From Coffea arabica (lineage: Eukaryota; Streptophyta; Magnoliopsida; Gentianales; Rubiaceae), in NCBI RefSeq assembly GCF_036785885.1, contig NC_092314.1, positions 15,583,638-15,647,637 of the forward strand: a stretch of 64,000 nt of DNA, in the 5' to 3' direction. Below are positions 1 through 11,673 of the stretch, in pieces; position 1 is the first letter of the stretch, and the number at the start of each line of letters is the position of its first letter. The notes under the pieces are model-generated. The model did no database searches, had not been told where the DNA came from, and saw nothing but the letters and a program-made list of their open reading frames with translations. A program made the position numbers and the translations under genes.

Positions 1-169
1 CCAAATTCGGGGTTTCCAATCCTACCTCAAGTATGTAACTCATCTATCTTCGAAAACTCGACATTAAGTGTGACTAGTTATGGGGTTATCAAATGATTAA
101 TAGATGAACCACGAGAGAGACGGTATTTGTTTCAGTAAAATTAATAAATACACTAATTGGTATTCCTGG

Positions 170-645
170 GCTTGGCTAACAGGGAAATATTATACAGTGG
201 ATGCTGCTTCATGGCACCGTTTAGGGTGCACGAGGCACGCAACATGAGCAGACAGCTAAAGTTTTGTTCAACCGGAGACATGCTTCGATTAGAAATATTA
301 TAGAACGAACTTTTGGAATTCTTAAGAGGCGTTTCTAATATTCAAAGGTCCAATGCAGAACTATCTAATAGATATTCAAAACAATATTGTGCTTGCATGT
401 TGTACTCTGCACAAGTTCATGCGAGATTATGTGCCCAATGATGAGTACTTCAACAAAAAAAGTTGCCCTCGAAGCATTTGCAGATGCACAAATAGCAGGG
501 AATCAGGTCTAGGGGTCCAACCCATCGATATGTCCTAGTAGGGCATAAATAATTGGAACGAAGATCGGCGAACAATAGCAGCACACATGTATCTTCATGG
601 ACAGAACTCAGAAATGGCCAATAGGCATAGGTCTAATGCTTTTTA
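170..645 (+). pseudogene. PIF/Harbinger transposase remnant (HARBI1-like nuclease, 3' part)
   Basis: Broken reading frames spell out the C-terminal half of a plant Harbinger DDE transposase. Visible in order are a GKYYTVDA stretch near 184, NRRHASIRNIIERTFGILKRRF-type sequence at about 270-335 in a second frame, then NYLIDIQNNIVLACCTLHKFMRDY from 360, and a tail ending RRTIAAHMY near 590. The frame changes between these blocks and stops interrupt it, so the protein cannot be made. The element continues left of the window, and no TIR or TSD is visible on the right. The family assignment rests on the IERTFG..KRRF and ACTLHKF motifs. The catalytic core upstream is missing or outside the window. 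Confidence 0.8.
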
Positions 646-1856
646 ACAAAGTTAGGGATTGGACAATATTCTTCTTAGCTTGATCAAATGTTGAATTCCT
701 TTATCAATTTGAGTGTTTTGCTTTCTATCGTGTAAGGATGTTAATTATCCGAAAATATGATTAGATCTGCAACTTTCTTAAACTACTACAAATTTGGTTT
801 TAACTGTTGGATTTACCTTATCCACTCAAATAAGTACAGATTGGGCACCATGGTTATGCATGATTGGCGGTAAATTGAAAGTGGGTAACTCAATTTTCCA
901 CTCCGTTCAGGATGACAAGGCCAAACATCGGTATAAAAAATCCGCATTAGCTCCGAAGAGGCCAATATTGTTAATATCTGTACCTTCAAACCCAGCAATG
1001 ACGCATTTTCATGATTGGGGGACAGACAAATGCTTCTTAACGAATGCAGTGTATTCATCAAATGTAGTTGTTTTTTAAATACAGGTGAATCCAAACACAG
1101 AGTATTTCAAAAACAATGAGTTTTTCAAAAACAGCCATCCAAACAACATCAAAAGTATTTCAAAAACTGCTTTAGTAAAATTTTTCAAAAACACCCTAAA
1201 AAATAGGAGATCCAAACGGAGCCCCTATTTTTTCAAAACCCTCACCACAAATGGCAATCTTTGCCACTCACAAATGGCAATCTTTGCCACCCACCACCAG
1301 TATCCTACTTAATGTATACCTTTTTTGTATTTTTAAAAACTTTTGGATGCTTTAAAATATTACCATAATTGATGTTTTAAACAATTTTTTTTTTTGTTAA
1401 AACAAGCCAAACAGAGGCCATCTAAAGTCTAAATAGACGCCTGTCCAGTGCCCATATGTGCCTCAACAAAATGGACAATTAGAAGGGGACCACCCCTGTA
1501 CAGGAAATGACTTGGTTTGACAACAACGGCTAAAGGAAACTTCCCGAAAATTGCAAGGAAGGCTTTTCAAAGTGGAGAACTGAAAATGGAGTAAAACATA
1601 CACATCTCACAGGCGGGATTATTGGCAAAGTAAATAGTTTGGTGTAGAAACAATACTAACAAATGGCATGAGTATTCTAGATTGATGTCAAGTTGCTGCA
1701 AAATTACCTGTGCATGGTTCCTCCTTTTGTCTAGTCTAAAATTGAATTGCAAAATTTTCTTACTTGAGCAAATAAGACATGGACATGTCTTGAATTTTTT
1801 CAATTAAAGTTCCAGTAGTACTCTTTTATGGTTTGTACTTCATACCATTAAAGTTT
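646..1856. other. Intergenic, no gene seen
   Basis: AT-rich sequence without a supportable gene. Two short open frames at 794-1094 overlap on opposite strands and resemble nothing I know. A phrase of about 22 bases (ACAAATGGCAATCTTTGCCAC and its neighbour) is tandemly repeated at about 1250-1292. The stretch 1085-1230 is rich in TTTCAAAAAC motifs and ends GATCCAAACGGAGCCCC, which looks like one end of a degraded MITE, but I could not pair it with a second end. Confidence 0.5.
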
Positions 1857-2788
1857 CACTACTACAAAAATGTCATTTTATGACATTTAAAAGCGTCATT
1901 ATTGCTCGATGTAATGACGTTTGATCTATAATGACGCTCTGCTAGAAACGTCGTCCATTCCAGCGTCACTATAAGTTCATGACAGTTGTACGGGTCCTAA
2001 TTTGTAGTTCTATTGGCATTTATACATGTTATTATTTATCGTTTTAATGACACTTTTAAATGACAAGAAATGCTAGAGAACAGCTAAGGTTATATGAATC
2101 TAAAGTGATACTCGATGCCTGTCATATATTGGATCTATCATGACGCTTCTATTATGTAAGTACAATAAGATATTATGACACATTTGCCGTATAAGTAGAA
2201 TGAAATATTATGACACTTTCATGGTGTAACTAGATCAGATTGTTCTGACACTTGTTAACATGAAATTTTGTGAATATTATGAACCGCAAAACTCGAAGTG
2301 GTGACACTTTTAAGTGTCAATACATCATATTGCATTAGCCCTGTATCCCATCCGAGGTTTTATACCCAAAAGCAGAATCACATTTCATCCTGCCTACACA
2401 ATATAGATTCTAATTTTTGGAATTATAAAGTTATTACTACCACCTTATAAAGGAAAACCAAGGCGATTTACATTTTCATAGTAATTACTGCAATACAAGT
2501 AGCCAAAATAGTGCAAAAGTACTGCATTCAAGCAATTGACATTGCTGCTATGTCAACAAATTACATGCCAATTCAGAGATTTTTCAAAAGTTATGAGTAT
2601 TACAGTAGCATTGCCAATACATATCAAAGAAGCAATAGTTCAACAAGAACTCAACAAAAAACGCATTGACAATGTCTTCAAAAATTAGTCATTTGACCCA
2701 AGGACGATCCTTTAGTTTTCTTCAAGAATCACCTACAAGTGTCATAAACCAAGAAATAGAAGTTACAATCACATCTACAGCTCTTCTT
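1857..2788. repeat. CACTA-1 left terminal and subterminal repeat region
   Basis: After the TIR the word (A)TGACACTT or its complement recurs at irregular spacing from about 1880 to 2320 (for example TATGACACATT, TATGACACTTTC, GGTGACACTTTTAAGTGTC). This is the arrangement of subterminal repeats bound by TNPA-type proteins in En/Spm elements. From 2340 to 2788 no gene is visible; this would be the 3' UTR side of the TNPA-like gene. Confidence 0.6.
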
Positions 2789-4867
2789 TTACAGTTTTAA
2801 TGTTAGAAAATAAATAAAAACTAAGTTAACCAAATGATAAAGATAAGATAAAAAGATTACCAGGTTTATTGGCCAAGCAATAGCTACTCCAATTGCATCT
2901 CCAATCTTGAGAAAATTATGGTATGGCCTCATTAGCTCTTCATCATTCTCCACAGGCACATTCACATGAACTTCACACCAATGTGATCCCAAAGGTATGT
3001 CACCAACTTCAGCAGTTGGATCCAAATTTCTAACCACTCCAACAGCACAAATTTTGGACGAATCAACCATACTTCTTATTGTAACTTTATCCCCAACCTT
3101 GAAAACAAATTTTATAAAACATATAACCACATATAAGAGAGCAAGTCTTGAACAGATATTCAATATATAGTACCACAAGAACCAACCCAAAATGACAGCC
3201 ACAACAAGTACCAAAACCAAAGTGCAGTCCATTACAATCAATAATGATATCCAAAACAAGAATCTCAACAATTAATATATAGCAATTACAAACATGTTCA
3301 TGAAAACCATTTATGAACGCAGCATCTAAAGAAGGTCATAATCGAACTGTTTATTACTTGTATTGGCCGAGAAATAGCATTTGATGACTGTGAAGTATGT
3401 CTTTGCGAAGATGGCGAAATTTGTCCTTGTGATCTTCCTTGTTGAATTGATTCTAGTTGCTGAATTCTTCGCTCCATTTTTGACATTGCAGCGCTTTGTT
3501 CCATAACCAAGAGAAAACATGTTGAACGACTTGGTATATCGCCCCACAAATCAGATTGTGTAACTCCTAAACCATATGTACAAAGTCTTCCACTCCTTTC
3601 TTCACCCATTGCTTTTGCAGACACGTCATTCCTACGCACACTATCTTCTTCTCTTTCTGGAAGTTGATTTTTTAAGTTTTCCATCTCCTCCTAAAATTAA
3701 CAATTCAAAGTTACTACATTCTCATTCTTACCGTAACAGAAAAAGCCTGTTGTGAATGAAGTGAATAAGCAGCAACAACATACCATTTGTTCCCCAACTT
3801 CATAACTAGATGGCACTCCATTAGAATTAGTGTAGCATATGGTGAACATATCTGCTCTAGAGAGAGAATGCCCAACCTCTTTTTCCTACATATAATAGTA
3901 CATCCCAAGAATATATCAGAATGAAAAATTAGATGTTGTTATCAATTTATATATTATACCTTTTCTACTCGAACTTGAGCAAATGGCTTTTTCCCTGTAC
4001 TATGATTCATCTTTTTCTTCTCTCGGTGCTCCTTGTTTGTTGCAGATATTCTCTACATAGTTAAACATAACAAAAAATAGTTAAGTATAGGCAAACAGAA
4101 AAAATGATCATGACTATGAGAGCATTTCATACCTTTGACTCTTCGGAAAGCCATTTAGTCAAAATATTTCTTCATTGCTGTGGAAGAACTCGTTTTGGTC
4201 TTTTAAGCACTTGATTTTCAATTGACTCATTTGGATTGAAATAAGTTTTCTTGAGAGCATGCTTCCAGCTTCTCCATTTCTTTCCTACTGATTGCTTAAC
4301 TCATTCTTCTATGCCAACAGGGAGATCAAATTTTTCCTGTAATATTGAACACTCAATTAAAAGAGAACAAGCATTCAACTAATGTAGTAGGTTCAAGAAA
4401 TGGGTACCTTTACTACATCTATCATGTCATTCTTTAAAGACTTGGAAACTTTACGCCAACTATCAATGTCAATTGGTGCATATTTTCCAATTCTTGCCAA
4501 TGCTCCCAAAAATTCATTGAATTTGCTTCTATTTGTACCGACTGGCTCACCAAGTGTATTGAATTTCACTTTATTTCGCTTGTCAGTACCATGTCTACCC
4601 CAAATGTGTCTCATATAAGTTGGTTCCCGAGTTTTCTTAGGCTCCTGATCATCATCAGAACTACCACCTGCAAGTATAATAGACAATTATGACATATCTT
4701 ATGAAATAGAAACTATTGTTATAGATTATATCTAACTGAAATATTAAGTAATTAGTAATTAATAACATACCGGTGCCTTCCTCATTTTCCAAATTTTCAG
4801 GATCTTCATCACGCAATTGAAAGCTCCTTGATCCTCGATAGCTTTTTTCTCCTCTTGTTCTCGCCAT
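2789..4867 (-). pseudogene. CACTA second ORF, TNPA/Transposase_24-like, decayed
   Basis: Exon-like blocks in minus orientation: 4867-4771 begins MARTRGEKSYRGSR and ends at a GT donor. 4670-4411 contains YMRHIWGRHGTDKRNKVKFN and KFNEFLGALARIGKYAPID. 4340-4140 contains VGKKWRSWKHALKKTYF. 4054-3961 contains STGKKPFAQVRVEK. 3684-3400 contains QSAAMSKMERRIQQLE. 3120-2860 contains GVVRNLDPTAEVGDIPLG and LMRPYHNFLKIGDAIGVAIAWP, resembling the C-terminal domain of plant CACTA proteins. Two in-frame TGA codons (4301-4303 and 4172-4174) fall where tryptophan is expected. In En/Spm the partner protein binds subterminal repeats. The family call is from order and motifs; exon edges are approximate. Confidence 0.75.
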
Positions 4868-5121
4868 ATTTGTACAACTACAATTTTAAATTCATAACAA
4901 AAAGTGTACAGCTAATGGCATATTAACATGTAATAAACAGCAAAGCATAAAAAATTTAAGCATGTAAATACACCACAATTCAATGCATAAAAAGCAACCG
5001 AATTTACTGGACATTAAAGATCATTCATTTTAAAAAGATAACATTTTAAAAATCAAAAGAAAACATTCATTTTAAAAATCAAAAGATAACATTCATTTAA
5101 TTTATATAAGATACCAAAAGA

Positions 5122-8100
5122 TCATCCCTTGGAACTAAATGCCACTCTAGTAGTATCAATTATTTCTCCTATGACACCTTCTCGTACCCAATTAATATCA
5201 TCAAATGTATCTCTTTGATGACTACTTGAAGGCTGACTTTGCAAGTACATCTCAACATCTATGGGATCCATCTTCAAATCATCTCGTGGTACAGTTGGAA
5301 TAACAACATTCCACCCCTTATCCAAAGGATCATCCACGTAAAATACTTGTTTCACTTGAGATGCAAGAACGAAGGGTTCATGCTGGCGCTTCACATTCAT
5401 AAAATTCACAAGTGTAAACCCATCATCATCTTGTTTCAATCGTTTCCCCTTAGAAACCCAATCATAGTCAAACAAAACCACTCTTTGACCTCCACCATAG
5501 TCCAATTCCAGAATATCCTTTAAGACACCACAATAGGCCAAGTCACTTGAAACCGGATTCATATCCTTGGTGCTTGCGAAACTTGATGTTATTGCAATAA
5601 CAATCACCCCACTATTCTGATTTTTTCTTTTGCTCTCCAAATATTTTGTATGAAATCTAAAACCATTCACAATGTATCTCTCATACTTCGAACCCACAAC
5701 ATTTGGACCATTGGCCAATAATCCCAAATCTTTTGAGATAACTTCATTCTCGGGTAGAAAATCATCCACCTATGCAAAATAAAAAAGTAAATTAATAAAA
5801 TAATTGTACAGAATTTGGACAGCTAAAAGTACAGTGATACTTTGTATATTAACTCACATGGCTATCAAACCAATTGCAAATGTCTCACTATGAATCCGCT
5901 CCTTTTCATGTTTTGAACTACGCAAATGCTGCTCTATTGAATATCACATATTGATGTGCCTTTTTTATGGTTTCATCATCCATTACAACTGAATTTCCTT
6001 TTCCTAATGGCCGACCTTGTATAGAAAAAATCTCAAGTCCTTCAGTTGAACTTTCACCTCCATCTTCATTTCTACTTGATCAATTGAACTTAGTTGTCAC
6101 TTCATCAGATAAGTAGAGAGAGCAAAATGTCAAGCACTCATCAACTGGGTACCCCTCTGCAATTGAACCTTCAGGCCGACTTCTATTTCGGACATAATTT
6201 TTCAAAGTGCATAGGTACCTAAGACAATTACAAATGTAGTAATTGATTAATAATGATACTCACATAGCAATAAAATAGAAATTATAAAGTTATAAAAGTT
6301 ACCTTTCAATCGGATACATCCAACGATAATGTACTGGACCAGCTATCCTTGCTTCGGTTGCTAAATGAGTAGTCAAATGCACCATTATAACAAAAAAAGA
6401 TGGTGGAAACACGCGCTCTAACTGGCATAGTACAACAGCAATTTCCTTTTCCATATGAAGCAGTTCTCAAGGACAAAGAGCTTTACAACATAAATCTCTA
6501 AAGTATTTGGACAACTTTATCAACGGAGACCGCACCGATTTTGGAAGAAGTTTTCTATAACAGAGTGGTAACAGTTGCTGCAATAATATGTGTTGTCATG
6601 ACTCTTAAGTCCGGTTAGTTTGGGAGGTTTCAAATGTACAGACTTCGAAATTGTGGCTGAATAACCATCCGGTACTTTAACCTTTTTCAGAATTTTACAG
6701 AATAACTCTTTCTCCTTCTTATCCAAATAGAAACATGTTGGAGGCAAGTATGATCTCCCAAACTCATCTGTAATAGGATGAAGACTTGCTCGTATGCCCA
6801 TTTCTTCCAAATCACGCCGTACACCAAGGTTATCATACTTGCCATCCACATTCAATAATGTTCTAACTATTGTCTCACATATATTTTTTTCAATATGCAT
6901 GACATCAAGACAATGACGTAACAAATTGTTCTTTCAATATGGCAAGTCAAAAAAAATGCTTTGTTTCTTCCAGTTAAAGGGTAATTCAGGGATATCATTG
7001 ACTGCCTTCCCAAATTTGATTTTATAAGACCTCAACTCCTCCAAGATCATATCACCTGTCAAGCGAGGTGGTGCAACTCCATATTCTTCCTTTCTATCAA
7101 AGTGACGTTTATCTTTTCGATATGGATGCTCCTTTTCCAGAAATCGCCGATGACCCATGTAACATTGTTTTGAACCATGTCTTAAATGGTGTGAAACGAT
7201 GTGCTTATGACATACTGGACATGCTAAACAACCTTTAGTACTCCAATCAGATAAATTAGCATAACCAGGAAAATCACTAATGATCCAAAGTAAAGCAGCA
7301 TGCATCTGAAAATTTTCCTTTGATGATGCATCATAAGTAGTCATACCTACATCCCACAATTCCTTCAACTCAGCTATAAGAGGTTGAAGGTAAACATCAA
7401 TGTTATTCCCAGGTGTATATGGGCCAGGAATGAGTAGTGACAACATAAAGTATGGCTGTTTCATGCACATCCATGGTGGCAAATTATAAGGCATCAGTAC
7501 TACCGGTCATGTACTATGGTTCACATTCATAGATTTAAATGGATTAAATCTATCAGAAGCTAAACCCAATCTGACATTACGAGGATCTTTTGTAAATTCG
7601 GGATTTTGGTAATCAAATGATTGCCAAACCAGAGTATCTGCAGGATGTCTCATGCGACCATCCTTAGTACGACCCTCGACATGCCATTTCATGAAAGAGG
7701 CTGTTTTAGATGACATGAACAGATGCTGCAATCTGGGTTTAAGCGGAAAGTGCCACAAAACCTTGTGAGGAACCTTTCTTTTTTCACCAGTAGGATCATC
7801 CTTTGTTCCTTCCCACCGTAGATGCTTAAAAGTGTCACATTTTATCTTTGATTCATCTTTTCCCCAATACAATGTGCAATCATTAGGACATGCATCATAT
7901 TTTTTGTATCCAAGTCCTAGTTCTTTCATTATTTTTTTTGCTTCATAATAAGAATTGGGTAGATTTACACCTTCTGGGAGTGCTTGCCTTAACAAATCAA
8001 GAAGTGTATTAAATACAGAATCAGGCATTTTGCTGAGACATTTAATATGTAACAAGCGGACCAGAAAAGATAGTTTAGAGAATTGTGGGCAATCTGGATA

Positions 8101-8541
8101 AAAGGGCTGCTTCGAATCATTTATTAAATTGTAGAATTTTTCTGCCTCAATATTCGGCTGTTCTGTTTCTAATCTTTCTCCCACATCTAGGTTCTGGTTT
8201 AGAACTCCTATTGCATCTTGTAACAACCCCTGCATATCATCTATGGGATTGAGTGGTGGAACTTCATTTGATGAGCCATGTGAAGATGTATGATGCAAAT
8301 TCGAAGATAGCTCTCCATGAGCTAACCATTGAGTATATTCCTTAATAAATCCTTTCCATATCAAGTGTGATTTGGCCTGCTCTCTCGTGACAAATACCCC
8401 ATTCCCACACCTAATGCATGGGCATAAAATCATCTCCCCTATACTTCCATTCGTAAATGCAAAATCAAGAAAATCTTCTATACCAGCTTTATACTCATCA
8501 CTTGATCGTGACATACGCATCCATCTTTTATCCATGTTCAC
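5122..8541 (-). pseudogene. CACTA transposase, TNP2-like, with nonsense and frameshift mutations
   Basis: This is the main catalytic transposase of the element. Reading right to left: a Transpos_assoc-type N-terminal zinc domain (8541-8320, starting MDKRWMRMSRSSDEYKAGIEDF, with C-P-C-I-R-C). Next comes the TNP2 core (7600-6600: PYNLPPWMCMKQPYF, GPYTPGNNIDVYLQPLI, CPVCHKHIVSHHLRHGSKQCYMGHRRFL, CLDVMHIEKNICE). Then a DUF4218-like block (6500-6180: MEKEIAVVLCQLERVFPPSF, YRWMYPIERYLCTLK) and a DUF4216-like block (5769-5122: SDLAYCGVLKDILELDY, VVLFDYDW). The frame from 8541 to about 6600 is interrupted only by two TGA codons (7507-7509 and 6934-6936) where the family has Trp (HST*PVV, DLPY*KNN). 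A frameshift near 6595 and a stop near 6480 follow. It cannot make active transposase. Confidence 0.9.
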
Positions 8542-9876
8542 ATAGATTCTAATTATAAAAAAAAAAAAGAAAAAAATGCTTCATTAGCATCTACAAGATA
8601 GTTCTACCTAAACTATTACTGATTTTTGCATAAAATATTTACTTAGATAAGAAAACTAATTTCAATGAGATTAATAGAAGACACAAATCACTCACGGAAT
8701 ATCTTCTAAAGTAAAGATACCAAAAGTATCAAAACAAAATGTTAACACCAATCCAAGTGTTCTAGACATATCAGAGCAGAATGTTCACATATCCAGGTGT
8801 TCTAGACATTTGAGTAATAAAAACTAATCCAAAAGTATCAAAAGGAAAGACAGCAAAAGTTCAATTCCAGATTGTAACACACAAACTATAAAACAAGATG
8901 GTAGGCACAAAAGAATAACAGTCTACGGAATTCAAAATTAGTCCAATAATGTAACCAATATCAATTTGAGATAGAGAACTTTGACAAAATATTAGCAACC
9001 AAACTAATCAGCAATAGAAGTTCTACCCAATTGAAAATAACTGCCACGAACTTTAATGTATTGGTAACCTAAGAGTAGCAGAAACTTAATGTATAATTTT
9101 GGTTACCTTCTACTCCAATTTGCTCAAAGTGGAAAGGGAATCAATGATCCGTGCTCGCTAGATGGAATCGAAGATGATGGCCGCTACAAACTTGAAACTG
9201 CATTGATGGAATAAGCTTGACTTAGTAACCGCTTTTTTTTAGTCACAAAAAGAATATTATATTATGAAAATGAAGCCTGAAGAGGCAGAACAAAATGATA
9301 CAACATGATCCCGTATAGTTGTGGTATGCATTAAGCAGAAGAGATGTCAGTACTCAAAAAAAGAAAAAAACATTTACGTCAAAAAATTATGGAGCAGTTA
9401 TGAGTAATTTATCATCACATATGAAGCTTATTGAGTAAAAAGAAGTTTCTAATGTCTAGTACGCAGACCAACTTTTTCAATTTTTCAATATTACTATTAC
9501 GCATGAAAGGGGAAGGAAATTGAACTCTATAAAATGCAAGAATGGTCAAACTAGACTTCATTTTGGCCATCATATGCAAATCTTGGCATCACGCATGACC
9601 TATGCTTCAACTATATAAATAATTGAAACCTGATGCTACTGTGTTAAACTTCTTTGTATCGCTAGTTCTTATAACTTCTGAGCACAAGGAAAAAAAAAGT
9701 TTTGGTTCATTAGTTGCATTAATAAAAAAAAATCTGGTAATGGGAAAGGTGGAACATGGGCAAGAGAAGGAACAATCTCAGCAACCAATTTGTTTATTGA
9801 CCCCATATAAGCTGGGCAAATTTCAGCTATTTCATAGGTAAATCCTCTTCTCTGCATCCATTCCTTGGTCCGTCCA
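8542..9876. other. CACTA-1 interior, no recognised gene
   Basis: This AT-rich stretch lies upstream of the TNP2-like start. It probably holds the leader and promoter of that gene, since 9118-9200 is less AT-rich and runs toward it. An open frame on the minus strand (9893-9669) contains EIAEICPAYMGSINKLVAEIVP and directly continues the captured AXS fragment. It could be further captured host sequence, but I do not recognise it. Confidence 0.4.
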
Positions 9877-9981
9877 TTCACTGGGCCCATCAATTCCAGG
9901 TATGAAATCTATTCTGGGACCAATCCAGTTAAACTAACAATGGTAAACTCAAGACCGTTTTCAGCCCCCTCAGCATAGATC
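9877..9981 (-). pseudogene. AXS: Captured UDP-apiose/UDP-xylose synthase (AXS) exon fragment, 3' part
   Basis: On the minus strand from 9981 the sequence reads IYAEGAENGLEFTIV, then, after a deletion of about 4 bases near 9942, NWIGPRIDFIPGIDGPSE in the next frame. This is a highly conserved stretch of plant AXS, the cytosolic SDR-type enzyme that makes UDP-apiose for RG-II pectin. Similarity stops abruptly after PSE (about 9877). The upstream part of the same exon lies at 10743-10786, on the far side of an inserted ACP retrocopy, so the two pieces were once contiguous. It is a non-functional fragment carried by the CACTA element. Confidence 0.82.
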
Positions 9982-10742
9982 TTTTTTTTTTTTTTCAGAA
10001 ACAAAAATGCATCTTATGGAGTGGATTCCCAATTATAATGCGTCTGAAAAGGAACAGGCAATGCAGTTTCCTTTTGGAGGAAATAAATAAGCCTAAAATG
10101 TGAAGGTACGCATGGCTCTTCATAAAACCAGGTGAAGGTGACAATAAAGATTTTACGAAGATGCAGCTACAATGACAATCCTACATCAAAATCTATTTGT
10201 GCAATTTGCAGCTCAAACATTTAAGCACCCTTGTTCTCGATAAGCTTCTCAATCAGATCAGCTGCATCTTGAACAGTCGCAATGTTCTGAGCACTTTCTT
10301 CTTCCACACTAATGCCAAACTCCTCCTCAAGCCCCATGACAATCTCAACAGTGTCAAGAGAATCAGCACCCAAAGATGCAAATTTTGAATGTCCAGCAAC
10401 TTCAGATTCATCAGGCAGAGCCAGCTGCTTCCTCACAATCTTACATACTTTGTCCACTGTCTCTGGTTTGGCTGCGCAGGACACACGGAAGCGAGCTGGC
10501 TACACGTGTAGAGAAGGGAAACTTTTTCCACTGATAGAGAGCGACACCGAGCCCAATTTAGAGACCCTATTGACTGCCTGGTTAGGCATGAGTGAGCAAG
10601 AGAGGGAGGTGAAGGATCCTGTAATTGAGGCCATGGCTGGATCAAGAGAGAAAAATGGATCTAAAGAGAGGAAGAGAAGGAAGGAAAATTGGGAAAGGAA
10701 CGAAGTGGCGGAGAGCACGAAGAGTGTGTATAGTTTACTTTG
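9982..10742 (-). mobile_element. Processed ACP retrocopy with poly(A) and 19-bp TSD
   Basis: A full-length intronless cDNA copy in minus orientation: 5' UTR (10742-10635), ACP coding region (10634-10221), 3' UTR (10220-9996) and a 14-base poly(A) tract (poly(T) on plus, 9995-9982). The flanks are AGCCCCCTCAGCATAGATC (9963-9981) and AGCCCCTTCAGTATAGATC (10743-10761), 17 of 19 identical, a target-site duplication of LINE-machinery length. The TSD lies inside the AXS coding sequence, so the retrocopy landed in the captured AXS fragment. Confidence 0.92.
10221..10634 (-). pseudogene. ACP: Plastid acyl carrier protein, processed pseudogene
   Basis: 137 codons in one frame. Residues 1-44 are a plastid transit peptide (MASITGSFTSLSCSLMPN..., Ser/Thr-rich). 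They are followed by an in-frame TAG (10500-10502) and then the mature protein starting [18 protein letters not shown]. The mature part is otherwise complete: the phosphopantetheine attachment motif GADSLDTVE (Ser carries the prosthetic group), [10 protein letters not shown] and a C-terminus LIENKGA. ACP carries growing acyl chains in plastid fatty acid synthesis. Plant ACP genes normally have introns in both transit-peptide and mature parts; none is present here, consistent with retroposition. The in-frame stop between transit peptide and mature domain rules out a normal plastid ACP. The mature part alone would lack a targeting signal. Confidence 0.92.
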
Positions 10743-10786
10743 AGCCCCTTCAGTATAGATCAATCTCTCAATTAATTGCTTTTTTT
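10743..10786 (-). pseudogene. AXS: Captured AXS exon fragment, 5' part
   Basis: On the minus strand from about 10785 the sequence reads KQLIERLIYTEGA, the residues immediately before YAEGAENGLEF in AXS. The last 19 bases are the right copy of the ACP retrocopy TSD. Upstream (10787-10800) an A-rich run and a TTAG acceptor-like sequence suggest that the fragment was captured as genomic DNA with intron sequence, not as cDNA. Confidence 0.75.
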
Positions 10787-11673
10787 TTTCTAATTTCAGT
10801 GAGTTGAAGGATCAAAAAATTTCGAAACAAAAGGGAGGTAACGAAATGGAGAACCCCATTAGGTGGTCTCTGTTTTGCTGGTTATCAGACGAAAGGCGAA
10901 AGAATTCTTCAAGGCGAAACGCCAATCATGCAAATTGTCATCGGCTTTATCGGATTCCCATCCACATCTACTCTTCCTGCCATTTCATCTTCCCCAAATC
11001 CTTAACCCTCCGTCACCCACCTTGATCCTACCCCATTTCCCATGCGTTCCTGGAGAAGAAATAAAGTAATAAAAAAAGCTATCAATTTTGTTGAAAATGT
11101 ATAGGTTACCTGGTAGTAATCTTCCTTCAAATGGCGATTTTCAATGAACACCGTAGCTCCACTGTTGCTAAAAACCCAGATACCAATTCCCGTTCAAACT
11201 CCATGCTAAAAACTCCATGCTGTTGTTGATTATGCTACCTTCTTAAAGGTTTACCTGTTTGTCTTCAAATTGGAGAGAGTTAAAAATCGGGCAGAAGAAA
11301 GAGAAAGAAACAAGGGATTCGGTGGTGAGAAGGGTGAAGGATTTAGGTTTTTTACAGAGAGTTTATTTGATTGAGGGTTTTAGGAGAGAGCACTGGGATG
11401 AAAAAAGAGTAAAGTACGTCGGATTCATTGGAGTAGTTAGAATATTTCCCCCAAAAAAATGGCGCCTGAAGTGTAGCGCCATTCTCTTTCCCACTTTTGT
11501 TTTTCATTTTTTACTTCTATTTGGATAAGTTAGAGTGATACGATGTCGTACTCGTCATTTTCTTTGTCATTTTAATGACGTTCCTTACTGCATGTTACAT
11601 TAACTTGCTGCTGTGACACTTTTAGGAAAATGTCATATTAAGTGTGTGACTAAAGGTGCTTTTTGTAGCAGTG
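10787..11673. repeat. CACTA-1 right (5') terminal region
   Basis: This is the terminal 0.9 kb on the promoter side of the element. Short open frames overlap on both strands and none is recognisable. The last 130 bases again contain TGACACTTTTAGG and AAATGTCAT words, mirroring the left subterminal repeats, and end in the TIR (11660-11673). No coding content is claimed. Confidence 0.5.

Larger units (their letters stand above)
1857..11673 (-). mobile_element. CACTA (En/Spm) DNA transposon, 9.8 kb, coding strand minus
   Basis: The left end is CACTACTACAAAAA (1857-1870). The right end, read on the minus strand, is CACTGCTACAAAAA (11673-11660), so the 14-bp TIRs differ at one position. Both ends are flanked by TTT (1854-1856 and 11674-11676), the 3-bp TSD expected of CACTA elements. 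Inside lie a TNPA/Transposase_24-type gene and a TNP2-type transposase gene, both on the minus strand and both broken. The 2.3 kb beyond TNP2 carries a captured AXS fragment and an ACP retrocopy. The 0.5 kb at the left end contains repeated TGACACTT/ATGACAC words typical of subterminal transposase-binding repeats. The element is full length but no longer autonomous. Confidence 0.93.

Noticed and set aside
10312-10743. 143-codon plus-strand frame over the ACP copy
   Set aside because: Shadow of the ACP cDNA, whose minus-strand identity is certain.
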